A stretch of 11,102 nucleotides of DNA. Source: Ettlia oleoabundans. Its lineage: Eukaryota > Chlorophyta > Chlorophyceae > Chlamydomonadales. Positions within the stretch are counted from its first letter, which is position 1, and every line of letters starts with the position of its first letter. Location of the stretch: NCBI GenBank assembly GCA_019693395.1, contig JAAMXP010004869.1, forward strand, positions 1 through 11,102, read 5' to 3'. Of the stretch, positions 1 through 9,198 are shown one piece after another. The position numbers were made by a program, and so were the translations under genes. Under the pieces are notes generated by a model, which saw only the letters and a program-made list of their open reading frames with translations, was not told where the DNA came from and did no database searches.

Positions 1-25
1 GGGGGGTGGGGGCTTATGGCCCTCT

Positions 26-3000
26 CTATGGATCTGAAGGGCTGTCGGCAGCCAGCGCCTGCATCATCACTTCTGACTCACCGTCTTCCTCCGACTCTGA
101 ACCAGACCTGCAGCAGGGAAGGGGGATCCGGGCAGCATGTGGAAGCGCAGACTTGGCATTAGATGATGCGCAGCGCGACATGACACGGAGCACCATGGCA
201 CTGCTTTTGCGTTGTACGCAGACAGGTTCGGGCCCACATCAATGGGGGCTGCCTTAGGCCCCAGCCTCGCCGCCTCACCCGGCGCCGCCATCCAGCGAAC
301 ACCGCTGCTTCTTGCGCTGCAGCATGGCGTCCCGCTGTGCCAGCCGCTCTGCACGCTTCTGTACCGCCAACCTGTACCGCAGCACCTCTGCCTCGCCCTC
401 TGGCGCCAGCTCAAAAGGGATGTCCACGGGGCACTTGCTGCCGTCAACTGCAGGTTACGGGGAGGGGTGCTGAGAGGGGTGGTGTGTGGTGAGGTTTGGT
501 TCGGTTCGTGTTTGGTCTGTGGGGCGCCAACTGTGGTAGGGACGGGATGGATGCCGTTAACTGGGCAAACTTATGCAACAGGAGGTGGCGAGACCCACCC
601 CACCACAGACAGCCTAGCATTTGAAGCTCAGCGCAGCCCCAGCCCTGGCAGCCCAGCAGCAGCCTGGCCTCACCCGACACCACGGTTGCGTATGCGTCCC
701 CGCAATGGAACATCTCGCCCACATCGGGGGTCTCACCCCACACGCTCAGCTGCACCTCAACGCTGCTACCAAAGATGGCAGTCACCTGCGCATAGGGGAA
801 GGCAACAGAATGTTGTGTTGTGCATGCATGGGAGTCTTCATGGAAATAGGTGTGATATAAAAGCAGGTATGCCCTTTGGTGTGGGGAGCAGAGTGGCAGG
901 GCAGCCAGTCCACCACTGCAGCAATCTGGCCAACCTGGCCCCAACATAGAAGCTCAGACACCTCCCTCACTCAAACCCACCACTGCCACCTGTGCTCACG
1001 TTTGGAAAGCGTGGTTCACCACTGCCGTACCTCCTCTGCACTCAAGCTCAGACCACCACACCCAGCCCGCGCACCTGGCCCTCCATGTACAATGTGTCCC
1101 CCACCCGCGTGGGGCTGAGAAAGCTGATGGAGTCCATGGCTGCTGTGAGGAGGGAGCCGCCCCGGGCCACACGCGAGGCGGCTATGAAGGCACACAGCTC
1201 CATCCACCGCATCACTTGGCCGCCAAAGGTGATGCCAATGGAGTTGGCGTGCTGGCAGGGAGGAAAGAAGTTCATGAGCATCATTAACATTGCGTGGGTG
1301 GGTGCGCAGGTTTGGACTGGGTAAGGGGCTGGTTGGCTGGCGTAGGTAGGTTGGCTACAGGCGGCACGGCATTGAGTGCCAGGCATGGCAGCATAGGCAT
1401 GGGGGTAACTGGTTGCGCCTGCCGCATCGCTGTACACCCCACCAACCACTTCCCTTGTCAATTAACATCCCCAACGCCCACCACCCAATGACTAGGCCAC
1501 CTCCTGCTCCCCCCACACCTGCGGCAGCACCATCTGCGTCATGTGGGCGGAGGTGAGGGAGGGCTGGATGCGACGCTTGCACCCCTCCGCTGCAGGGCAG
1601 GCGGGATGGGGTGGATCAGCAGATGCAAGGGAAGAAAGCCATGAACAGGTTCTAAAAACAACTCATCATTGCCCAGCCAGAGCTGCCAGTTTCCTAGTGC
1701 AGCAGCCGCCCAACACAAGCCTCGCATACAGCGGAGCGTGCACAGCGTTCAACCGGCAGCGTGAAGGCGACCACCTAGCAGCCGGGAGCACGACGGACAC
1801 CTGCTGCATGCTGGCCGCTGCACGCCCGCTGGTGCTGCCGGTGCCCACGACGGTTCTTCGCACCTTTTGGGTCCACCCTCAGGGCAGGCGGCAGCGTGGG
1901 CTGGCCCTCGTGATGGGTGATGGGGCGCAGCCGCAGCTCTGTGCCCTGAGCCATCTGCCTCAGGCTGCTGTGCACATGCTCCCGAGCCGCCAGCCGTGCA
2001 TCCCGCCTACGGCAGCAGCAGTTTGAACGGCAGGAAAGGAACTTTAGGGGAACAGCTAGCATCAGGTCAGCGGGCGAAGAACATTGCTGAACACCAATGT
2101 GAGGCCCTCAAAGTTTCTTCACTTCTGTTCCTTCAGTTTTCTTCCCCACCTTAGCGCTGCCTCCGCGTGTATGCGCTGGTGCTGGCGATGGGTGGGCACC
2201 ACCTTGGGCAGCAGGCGCTTGGAGGGGGCGCCGCCACCCGCCTCCTGGCGGCTGAGAGCCACAAAAGTGAGGTAGGCGCTGCAGGAATGGATGGGCAAGA
2301 ATGCGCCTCCCTGGTTGTTTTGTTGGGGTGACACTGACATCAGCTGTAGCTTGCCGCAAGCATCGTGGTGGCGGTGCACGGAGTGAGGAGGCGAAACGGC
2401 CAAGGTAGCTGTCACGTCATAAACGAGACTGCTGCCTGCATACCCCCCTGCACAGCCCGAAGCGCTGACAACGCCAACACCGCTGTCAGCATAGCACAGC
2501 ATTGCACAGCAGGGGCAGGTGGGACGTAGTGCCATTACTAGTGGCCTTCAGGGCCAGGTGGCTGACGAGCCCATCGCTGCACCCCCGCGTCAGCGGCAGC
2601 CCCGTACCTGCAGCAGTGGTGCCGTGCGCCTGTGCGGCTGTCCTCTTCCTCCACACGCACCCCCACCTCCATTGATGAGCGGAAGGTGCGGTTGACCATT
2701 GCGGCAACAATCACGACTGAGCCAACCTGCAGGCAGGGGGCCACGAGGGTGTGTGGAAGCCCAGCGGGCACAGAGAAGAGCCATCAGCGTGCTGGAGGCG
2801 AGGGGCAGCTGGTTTATGCAAATGCAGCACGGCACCTGATTTGGCAAGTGGGACTGGAAGTGCAGCTCACAGGGCCGGGAACACCCAGCATTGGTTGCAG
2901 CGGCTGCTACCAGTAAAGGCCGTAGAAAAGATGGGCTGCGGGTGTGTCTACTCAATACATCAAGCCACAACCAGCAAGACTTACGTGGCAGGGGCGCAGA

Positions 3001-3762
3001 AAGTGCACCGTGTCCACTGAGGCAGTGACGCAGGGGCCACGGGAGAAGGTTTTGGCTGCCAGACCGGCACAGATGTCGATCCAGCTCAGTACAGTGCCGC
3101 CCTGCACATGTGAAGCGCATAGCGCAGCGTGATGGTGAGGTATGGCGTGGTGTCGCCTGACACAGTGTGTGCGAAAGCAGCAACATGGGGCATGCTTATC
3201 AGCTGGTCAAGACAGTACGCAGCTGGCAGTTATACTCCAGACTTTTGTGTTTCTGCCAACAAGCCATACTTGACAATGTGATGGGCAGACTGCTGGTGCC
3301 ACCACCAACCCCACGGTGCGGCACCAGCCCCTGACGCACCGAGCACACGTCCAGCCCATTCGACTCAGATGGAGGCACAATCTGCGTCATCACCATGCGG
3401 GTGGCTGCCATCGACACTTCCGTCTTTACTGGCCGTGGTATGACGGTGGAGGGTGGCAGTGCCAGGGCCCCGCCTGCGGCTGCCGCGCCGCCAACAATTG
3501 CCGGCTGAACTTGCAGTCGCTGCGCAGCCGTTGTGCCATTTCCGTTCACTGGCTGGTGCCCGTTACGTGGCTGCGCAACCACCAGTGTGTGGGGATTCTG
3601 CAGGTATGACAAGGGTTGCGGGACATGGCCGGCTTGCTGCGTTTCCTGGACTGCCAGGCGCCTCTCCAATGCGTCAACATGCTGCTTCAGCTCAACTAAC
3701 TGCGCCAATGCCCCAGCCAACTGCGTTGCAAGCTGCTGGGTGTCGGAAGGTTGGTGCGGCAT
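26..3762 (-). CDS. Double-hotdog acyl-CoA thioesterase (ACOT family), 10 exons
   Basis: It probably hydrolyses fatty acyl-CoA to free acid and CoA. My spliced model joins 3762-3340, 3101-2985, 2726-2608, 2278-2150, 2006-1864, 1589-1519, 1251-1075, 785-674, 447-279 and 107-26, giving 513 residues with all phases matching. Hotdog 1 (about 122-230) has MTQIV (125), N135 and GGTVLSWIDICAG (from 142). Hotdog 2 (about 323-430) has MTQMVLPQ (327), HANSIGITFGGQVMRWMELC (from 335) and SFLSPTRVGD. The repeated MTQ(I/M)V start and GG(T/Q)V helix show the tandem duplication typical of eukaryotic ACOTs. An R/E-rich helix with PFELAPEGEAEVLR follows (about 440). Residues 1-120 are an extension with a probable coiled coil (about 10-45) and a Q/A/G/V-rich part; no clear organelle targeting signal is seen. 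In-frame ATGs also lie at 3858 and 3921, so the start is uncertain. The family is confident; substrate and location are not. Confidence 0.86.
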
Positions 3763-4163
3763 AGTGCCACAAAACCGAGAACATGCATCAACCTTTCTGC
3801 GGCTTACTGGACCGGCTGTCACCCTGCTTGGTGGGTCTTCTTGCACGCTTCGCGTCATGCTTCTGCCAGCTGGTCTTTTGCGGCCCTCCCGTTGCCTGCT
3901 CAGAACCAAACACCGAAGCATTGGAGACAAGCGGAGGCCCGACCAGCTCCGAGTGATTGGATGTGCTCATCGGGAGCCGGCGGGTCACCCCGCCGCTATC
4001 GCCGCCGCCACCCCAAGGGCTCAGGTGCCTGTCAAGCTGCGCTCGCCTTCATGCCTGCGACCCTTGTTCATTCTTCTGGTGGTGAGAGCTATGGCACCAC
4101 ATTACTTTATATTTGTCGGCTGAAAGTGACCGCGTAAGTTAGACAGCATGTCTGGGAAATTGT
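3763..4163. promoter_or_regulatory. Thioesterase 5' region and start-site ambiguity
   Basis: This gap lies between the chosen thioesterase start (3762) and the probable poly(A) signal of GH16 copy A (4164-4168). The thioesterase frame stays open upstream to about 3966, with in-frame ATGs at 3858 and 3921. A second minus-strand frame starts at ATG 3970 and runs to 3788, encoding a hydrophilic peptide (MSTSNHSEL..., with a basic KHDAKRARR stretch). It has a reasonable splice donor near its end (CCA|GTAAGC), but that donor is in phase 1 and I found no phase-compatible acceptor in the thioesterase frame. Core promoter elements are not obvious. The stretch therefore holds 5' UTR, promoter, or a mis-modelled first exon. 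Confidence 0.45.
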
Positions 4164-4168
4164 TTACA
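4164..4168 (-). terminator. Candidate TGTAA poly(A) signal of GH16 copy A
   Basis: TGTAA on the minus strand (TTACA on plus) lies about 606 bases downstream of the copy A stop codon. TGTAA is the usual green-algal poly(A) signal and long 3' UTRs are common there. It is the only good candidate seen between this gene and the thioesterase. A five-base motif can occur by chance, so this is tentative. Confidence 0.4.
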
Positions 4169-4773
4169 CTGGTTATGCAGCAGCATGGCCGCAGGAGCTT
4201 GGGTTAACCATCAGGTATGGACAATGCGTGGGTGCACACAAGAGCTGCTTCCAACCGCTTCTGCTTGTGCACACGGAACGCATGTGGAGAAACTATCGAG
4301 AGAAAGAAGGGACTATCCAGGGGTGAAGCAGCTGCAGATGATTGAATAACTAGCAAGCTGCAGGAAACAGGCAAGGTGCCGTTAGAAACACTTGCACAGC
4401 AGCCACCAATCGATTGCGTGTGCTTATGCGAATCAATGCATATTAAGTATGTAAACAATTTAGTGCAAGGGAATGATGCGAAATGCTGATGCTGCAGACT
4501 GAAAAGCTATCTGCTTGAAACACACGTGGGCATGCACGACATGCCGCTAGATGCTTATGCTTCTGGGAAGAGGATTGTAGGAGGATAAGAGAGGATAGAA
4601 AAAGGAAAGAGACGGGGGTTATTTTCAATGTGCATGGACTGCTTTGTGGGGAGTTGACACAGGTGGAAGGAAGGCTTATTCCATGATCTTATTGTTGACT
4701 TGCTACATTGGCTGCCACACGGTGCTAGCTTGGTGCGTGGCATGGCTAACAGCCTGTGCGCTGTGTAAACAGG
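4169..4773 (-). other. 3' untranslated/intergenic stretch of GH16 copy A
   Basis: I see no convincing coding sequence, RNA gene or repeat family here. The stretch is more AT-rich than its neighbours. It contains a strongly purine-biased run on the plus strand at about 4565-4618, which would be pyrimidine-rich in the GH16 transcript. It most likely corresponds to the 3' UTR of GH16 copy A. Confidence 0.5.
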
Positions 4774-6420
4774 CTAGCGGCCCCACACTCGCACCCAGTC
4801 CACCAGCATCTGCTTGGGGTTGGACAGGGTGGCATCCAGCTGCTCCTGCGTGATGCCCAGGTTGTTCACCTTGGTAAACTCGGTGGTCTCTCCACCCAGG
4901 GCCAGGTTGAGCAGGATGTGGAACTGCTGGGCGGCGCCAAAGGGCCCATCACCAGGCAGGGCGGGGTCGTCCCGGGAGGCGGCGTCGGCCCCCAGCGTGA
5001 ACCAGCCGTCTTTCGTTCCCTCGCCACTGTTCTGCACGAAGAACAGCTGCCCATCCAAGTACCAACGCATCTGCAGTGGCAGAAACAGGATCAGGGTCAG
5101 TATAAGCAGGGGCAGGTCGACAGGCAGGGTGCTGCCACAGGCAGAGGCGCCAGCAGAGCAGGTCAGCAGGATCTGAGTAGACGGGCACAGCTGCCTCCCC
5201 TGGGCTAGGACGCTCTAAGGTGGAACAAAGGCCAACCACACATCACTCTCAATGGTGCTGCAAGTTGCTGCCCGCTGTCGTGTGCACCCTGCCGGACCCA
5301 CCTGCTTGGCAGACCACTCAATGCCATAGGTGTGGAAGTTATTGGCGAAAGAGGAGCCATCTGGCAGTGAGTAGCCTGAGGATGAGTAGGTATTGAGGGG
5401 CCAGGGTCCGCCGTAGTGGATAGAGCCGATAGTCTGCATGCAGATTGGGGTGATGCATTTCAAGAGTCATTAGGACAGGCAATGAGTTGCAACACAACTG
5501 TGACAGCCTGAGCATGGCAGCAAGACACCATTGAAGGGAACGATAGCAATCCAAAACGAGCAGCACAGAGCACGGCAAAACAAGGCATGGGTACGCACAT
5601 GTCTGGCATCGTTGCGGATCTCCATGATGTCGATCTCGCCGCTAGCCGCCCAATGACCGTGGCGGCCGCAGCCGCTGCAAAGTCCGTTGGCGTTTGTGGT
5701 GGGCAGCATCCAGAAGGCGGGCCAGAGGCCCAGGCCGGCAGGCACCTTGATGCGTGCCTCAACCTTGACAGTGGGGTAGGTTGCTGAAGGCCCCACCGCA
5801 AACTTGCCGTAGGTGCGGATGCGGGCGGAGGAGTAGGGCTGGCCGTCGGCCACATGGGCACCAGGGGTGTGCATTGCCTGGATCACCAGGTTGCCGTCTT
5901 CAACCCGCAGGTTTTGTGGCAGGTCTGTGTACCACTGCCGCTCGCCGTTGCCCCAGCCGGCAATGCCGTGTTGACAGCCGCCTGCGATCTGGGCCTCCCA
6001 CTTGTCGGAGTCCAGGGTTGCGCCATTGAATTCGTCGGCCCACAGCAGCTTCCACCTGCAGAGGCGAGCAGCGGCGGAGCGACGGTGCAGCGGGCGGCAG
6101 GAGTCAGTCAGGGGTGGGGCAAGTGCGAACAGGATCAGGTGCAGGCTTGCTCTCCTTAGCAGATAGGGATCTTAGAAGATTGGTGACAGATGGAATGCGA
6201 TCAAAACCGCACGGCAAGCACTTGTCGCCGCTATCCAGATCTGTCTCTGCACCCGATCGGGCCACCCCCCGCGTGTAGCGCCCATTCTGCCGGTGCTCAC
6301 ACCCGCCCACCTTGTTTGCATCAGGCGCCTAGATGACCCGGCGCACTCCACCGGGCGGGTAGCCAGCGGAGAGAGTGAGACCAGCGCAATGAAAACGTAA
6401 AGTGTCGGGCTGCCGGCCAT
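4774..6420 (-). CDS. Secreted GH16 family beta-glucanase-like enzyme, copy A
   Basis: Probable endo-acting glucanase of glycoside hydrolase family 16, likely on beta-1,3 or mixed-linked glucan in the wall or medium. Exons are 6420-6311, 6055-5599, 5433-5302 and 5070-4774 (331 residues, intron phases 2, 0, 0; TAG stop). A signal peptide (YVFIALVSLSPLA) is followed by a short linker with RRLMQ. The domain begins at WKLLWADEF (38) and continues through GWGNGERQWYTD (70), YSSARIRTYGKF (111) and LWPAFWMLP (147). The catalytic motif GEIDIMEIRND gives E177 as nucleophile, D179, and E182 as acid/base. Next come IHYGGPWPLN, GIEWSAKQ, a WYLDGQ strand, NLALGG and the terminal VDWVRVW strand. The ends match a complete GH16 domain; there is no extra carbohydrate-binding domain or membrane anchor. 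Copy B is its tandem paralogue. Family assignment is firm; exact substrate is inferred. Confidence 0.92.
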
Positions 6421-6658
6421 AATGTCAAGGATACGAACAGCGGATTGGCGTTACTATAGCACAGCGGGATGCGCGGGCAGGGCAAGCTTAGGAGCTGACA
6501 GGCTTACAGTAAGCAGACAGATACCACCAGGGAGGGGCAAGATGCCAGCTGCTGGCGCGCTGGATTGCGAGGCAAACAAGTAACAAACGAAACAATTGAG
6601 TCGCCCCGCCGGTTTGAGGCCCTTTTAAGTCAAGAAAAGCCCGGATGCCGGTCCGGCG

Positions 6659-6686
6659 GTGCCCACCCGGGCACCCGGGTGGGCAC
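6659..6686. repeat. Perfect 13-bp inverted repeat, 2-bp spacer
   Basis: The left arm GTGCCCACCCGGG (6659-6671) is the exact reverse complement of the right arm CCCGGGTGGGCAC (6674-6686), separated by CA. It lies about 240 bases upstream of the GH16 copy A start and about 920 bases beyond the copy B stop. It could be a dimeric protein-binding site, a cruciform-prone element or a mobile-element remnant. I found no second copy in the window. Confidence 0.85.
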
Positions 6687-6716
6687 ACCTGCTCGGACAC
6701 CTTCGTCAGCTTACAT

Positions 6717-6726
6717 CGGACGTCCG
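6717..6726. promoter_or_regulatory. CGGACGTCCG palindrome, possible bZIP site
   Basis: A perfect 10-base palindrome with a GACGTC core, about 300 bases upstream of the GH16 copy A start. GACGTC is the C-box type core bound by many bZIP factors. A comparable palindrome lies a similar distance before copy B. The same core also occurs by chance inside coding sequence in this window, so function is speculative. Confidence 0.25.
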
Positions 6727-6828
6727 CCGGTGGGGAGAATGATGTAAGTCAGTGTTGGCACTCGTCGGATGGCGGCACTTGCGCCGTTCGTTTCAACATT
6801 TGCACTTTGAGCATCGTGACACCCAAAT

Positions 6829-6833
6829 TTACA
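6829..6833 (-). terminator. Candidate TGTAA poly(A) signal of GH16 copy B
   Basis: TGTAA on the minus strand lies about 770 bases downstream of the copy B stop codon. It is the first such motif I found after the stop. Its spacing is similar to the candidate signal behind copy A. Tentative. Confidence 0.35.
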
Positions 6834-7605
6834 GCAGGTCTAGGGGTATCCAGCAACAGCGAGTCCCCAGCTGTCAACCCCAATGTGTGACCCCAGCTTC
6901 CTCCCACCGCTTGCATCTGCCCATTTTGCAACCCCAACCGGTGCAGTACAGTCAACACAGCAAATGGGGCTTCGGCGCAATGTGAACCAGGGCTGGACTG
7001 CAGGTGCGCTGCCGCGCCTCAACTGCCACAAGCCCACCACGGGGGCTTAAAACTGACCAACCCTTCACTGTCAAAGCTGGATTTGACATTTGAACTGATG
7101 AAAAGCAGCAGACTGGATTAGCCGTTCAGCCATTTCAGCCACGGGAATGCACAACACCAGCCAAAGACTGTGCGTGCTTGAGGTCAAGGACATCGATGCA
7201 GGTCGAGGGAACCATGATGTGCAAAAAATTAGGGAAGATGCAGATGCAGCAGGGTGAAGCAGCATATTAGCTGTCCTGTCAGAAGAGAGGGTGAGGAACG
7301 TCACGAGAAATCAGGTCATGCACATACAAGGCAAACACGGCAGAGATTCAGTTAACAATCAGCTGTCGGAAAAGTGGCGTTGCACGACAGATGGCTGCAA
7401 GTGCTGCTTGTGTGCAGTGGTGCATACGGGAGGTGTTGACAGATCATGAATATGCATGTGATTGCATCAGGGCAGATTATGAAGTTCAGATGAATATGAC
7501 AGATGCAACAATTGGCTCAGTCAATGCCTTCTTGACTGGAGCATCAGTTGCCAGAGCCCGGCAGGCATTACTCCCCGGCTCGCGTATGGGCACGCTAAGG
7601 GCTAG
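6834..7605 (-). other. 3' untranslated/intergenic stretch of GH16 copy B
   Basis: I see no supported gene, tRNA or repeat. Reading frames present on either strand are short, lack family resemblance and look like chance. The stretch most likely holds the long 3' UTR of GH16 copy B. Sequence just beyond the two GH16 stop codons is not alike, so the duplication's homology appears to end at or near the stop. Confidence 0.5.
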
Positions 7606-9198
7606 TTAGCGCCCCCACACTCGCACCCAGTCAACCAGCATCTGCTTGGGGTTGGACAGGGTGGCATCCAGCTGCTCCTGCGTGATGCCCAGGTTGTTCA
7701 CCTTGGTAAACTCGGTGGTCTCTCCACCCAGGGCCAGGTTGAGCAGGATGTGGAAGCGCTGGGTGCCAAAGGGCCCATCACCAGGCAGAGCTGGGTACTC
7801 AGGCGAGGTGGCAGAGGGCCCCAAGCTGAACCATCCTTTATTGGTGCCCTCGCCGCTGTTTTGCACAAAGTAAAGCTGGCCATCCATGTACCAGCGTATC
7901 TGCAACGTGCAGCAGCGACAACACGGTTGTAGGGGGGTGGGAGGGCCGGGAGGTAGCAGAAGAGGCTGCCCAGTATGGCGAAGAGGAGGCAGAGGAGGCT
8001 GCTGCAAATAGCTGCTGATATAAGTTTCGCTCAAGACGTTCAGCTGTGCCCACGAGTTGTGTCCCAGTGGTGTGCCTGAGCACCCACTAACACCACCTGC
8101 TTGGCCGACCACTCAATGCCGTAAATGTGGAAGTCATTAGCGAAGGAGGCGCCATCTGGTAGAGTGTAACCTGAGGTGGCATAGGTGTTAAGGGGCCAGG
8201 GGCCTCCGTAGTGTATCGTTCCCAGCACCTGCAAGCAGCACCAGGGGACATGCGGCCACGGGGGCAATCAGGGCAGGTGGAGCAACAAATGCTGGCAGAT
8301 CAACTTACACACCGCTGCTGTTACTCATGTCAGCACTCACCCAGAAGAAGAGCACAGACATGTAACAAAACAGACCATAATAACAACAAGCAACGCATGC
8401 AAGGGATTCTCTGCGCCCACCTGCATGGCGTCGTTGCGGATCTCCATGATGTCGATCTCGCCGCTAGCTGCCCAATGACCGTGGCGGCCGCAGCCGCTGC
8501 AAAGTCCGTTGGCGTTTGTGGTGGGCAGCATCCAGAAGGCGGGCCAGAGGCCCAGGCCGGCTGGCACCTTGATGCGTGCCTCAACCTTGACAGTGGGGTA
8601 AGTTGCAGATGGCCCCATCGCAAACTTGCCGTAGGTGCGGATGCGGGCGGAGGAGTAGGGCTGGCCCGGTGACACAAGGTTGTTAGGGTCATTCACTGCC
8701 TGGATCACCAGGTTGCTGTTTTCAACCCGCAGGTTTTGTGGCAGGTCTGTGTACCACTGCCGCTCGCCATTGCCCCAGCCGGGAATGCCGTGTTGACAGC
8801 CGCCTGCGATCTGGACGTCCCATTTGTTCCTATTCAGCCGGGAGCCATCGAACTCGTCGGCCCACAAGAGCTTCCAACTGCAGCGGTAAGGCTCACAAAG
8901 AGGGGCGGTACGCAAAGTTGGCAAAAATGGAGTCCAACAGACCGCATCGCAAACAAATGATTTCGCCTCCCGCACTCCTGCACATACAAGCAGGGCTGCT
9001 CCTTTGAACCAATCCCTGCGCACGCAAGGTTGCTGCCGTGCCGCCACCCATCCTGCCGCTGTGGATACCTGCTCACCTCGCTGAGCTGTCCTGCATTGAG
9101 CGCCTGATCAACCCCGTGCCTTCTGCCGGGAGGCTAGCCAGTGGAGACAGGGCACCCAACAACGCCAGGAGAAGAGGGACGGTATGAATGCCTGCCAT
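7606..9198 (-). CDS. Secreted GH16 family beta-glucanase-like enzyme, copy B
   Basis: Tandem paralogue of copy A, with the same predicted role. Exons are 9198-9077, 8877-8421, 8228-8097 and 7899-7606 (334 residues, phases 2, 0, 0; TAA stop). The second and third exons have exactly the same lengths as in copy A (457 and 132 bases). Introns are 199, 192 and 197 bases and bear no visible similarity to those of copy A. The signal peptide contains VPLLLALLGALSPLASLPA, followed by a linker with RRSMQ and then WKLLWADEFDG. The catalytic motif GEIDIMEIRND places E181, D183 and E186. IHYGGPWPLN, GIEWSAKQ, WYMDGQLYF, NLALGG and the terminal VDWVRVW strand are all present, so the enzyme should be active. 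It differs from copy A mainly near residues 50-60, in the loop around 101-110, throughout exon 3 and in the first half of exon 4. Confidence 0.92.

Larger units (their letters stand above)
6421..6828 (-). promoter_or_regulatory. Upstream region of GH16 copy A
   Basis: This stretch carries no supported gene. It is the likely promoter of copy A, reading leftward. On the minus strand a GCTATAGT sequence lies about 30-40 bases before the ATG with a CCAAT sequence close by, a plausible but weak core promoter. Further upstream are the perfect inverted repeat at 6659-6686 and a GACGTC-core palindrome at 6717-6726. Other TTACA motifs on the plus strand (6504-6508 and 6711-6715) could be alternative poly(A) signals of copy B. 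Confidence 0.4.

Noticed and set aside
212..949. Long plus-strand open frame (245 codons)
   Set aside because: It lies antisense to two well-supported thioesterase exons and their introns and has no family resemblance. It is a GC-rich shadow frame.
2590..3186. Minus-strand open frame of 198 codons across thioesterase exons
   Set aside because: It reads through introns in a different frame from the conserved hotdog sequence; the spliced model explains the coding signal.
3533..4137. Overlapping plus-strand frames of 196 and 128 codons
   Set aside because: They are antisense to the thioesterase first exon and their composition (Cys/Trp/His-rich) is typical of reverse-frame artefacts.
7391..7609. 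Small plus-strand frame of 72 codons ending next to the copy B stop
   Set aside because: It has no recognisable motif, no supporting context and lies in the probable 3' UTR of copy B.
4774..9198. GH16 copies as one recently duplicated block including introns and flanks
   Set aside because: Introns and flanking sequences are not similar by eye, so the duplication is old and only parts of the exons look recent.
26..9198. Operon-like unit of thioesterase and glucanases
   Set aside because: The genes are intron-containing, separated by about 1 kb gaps with their own probable poly(A) signals, and share no pathway.
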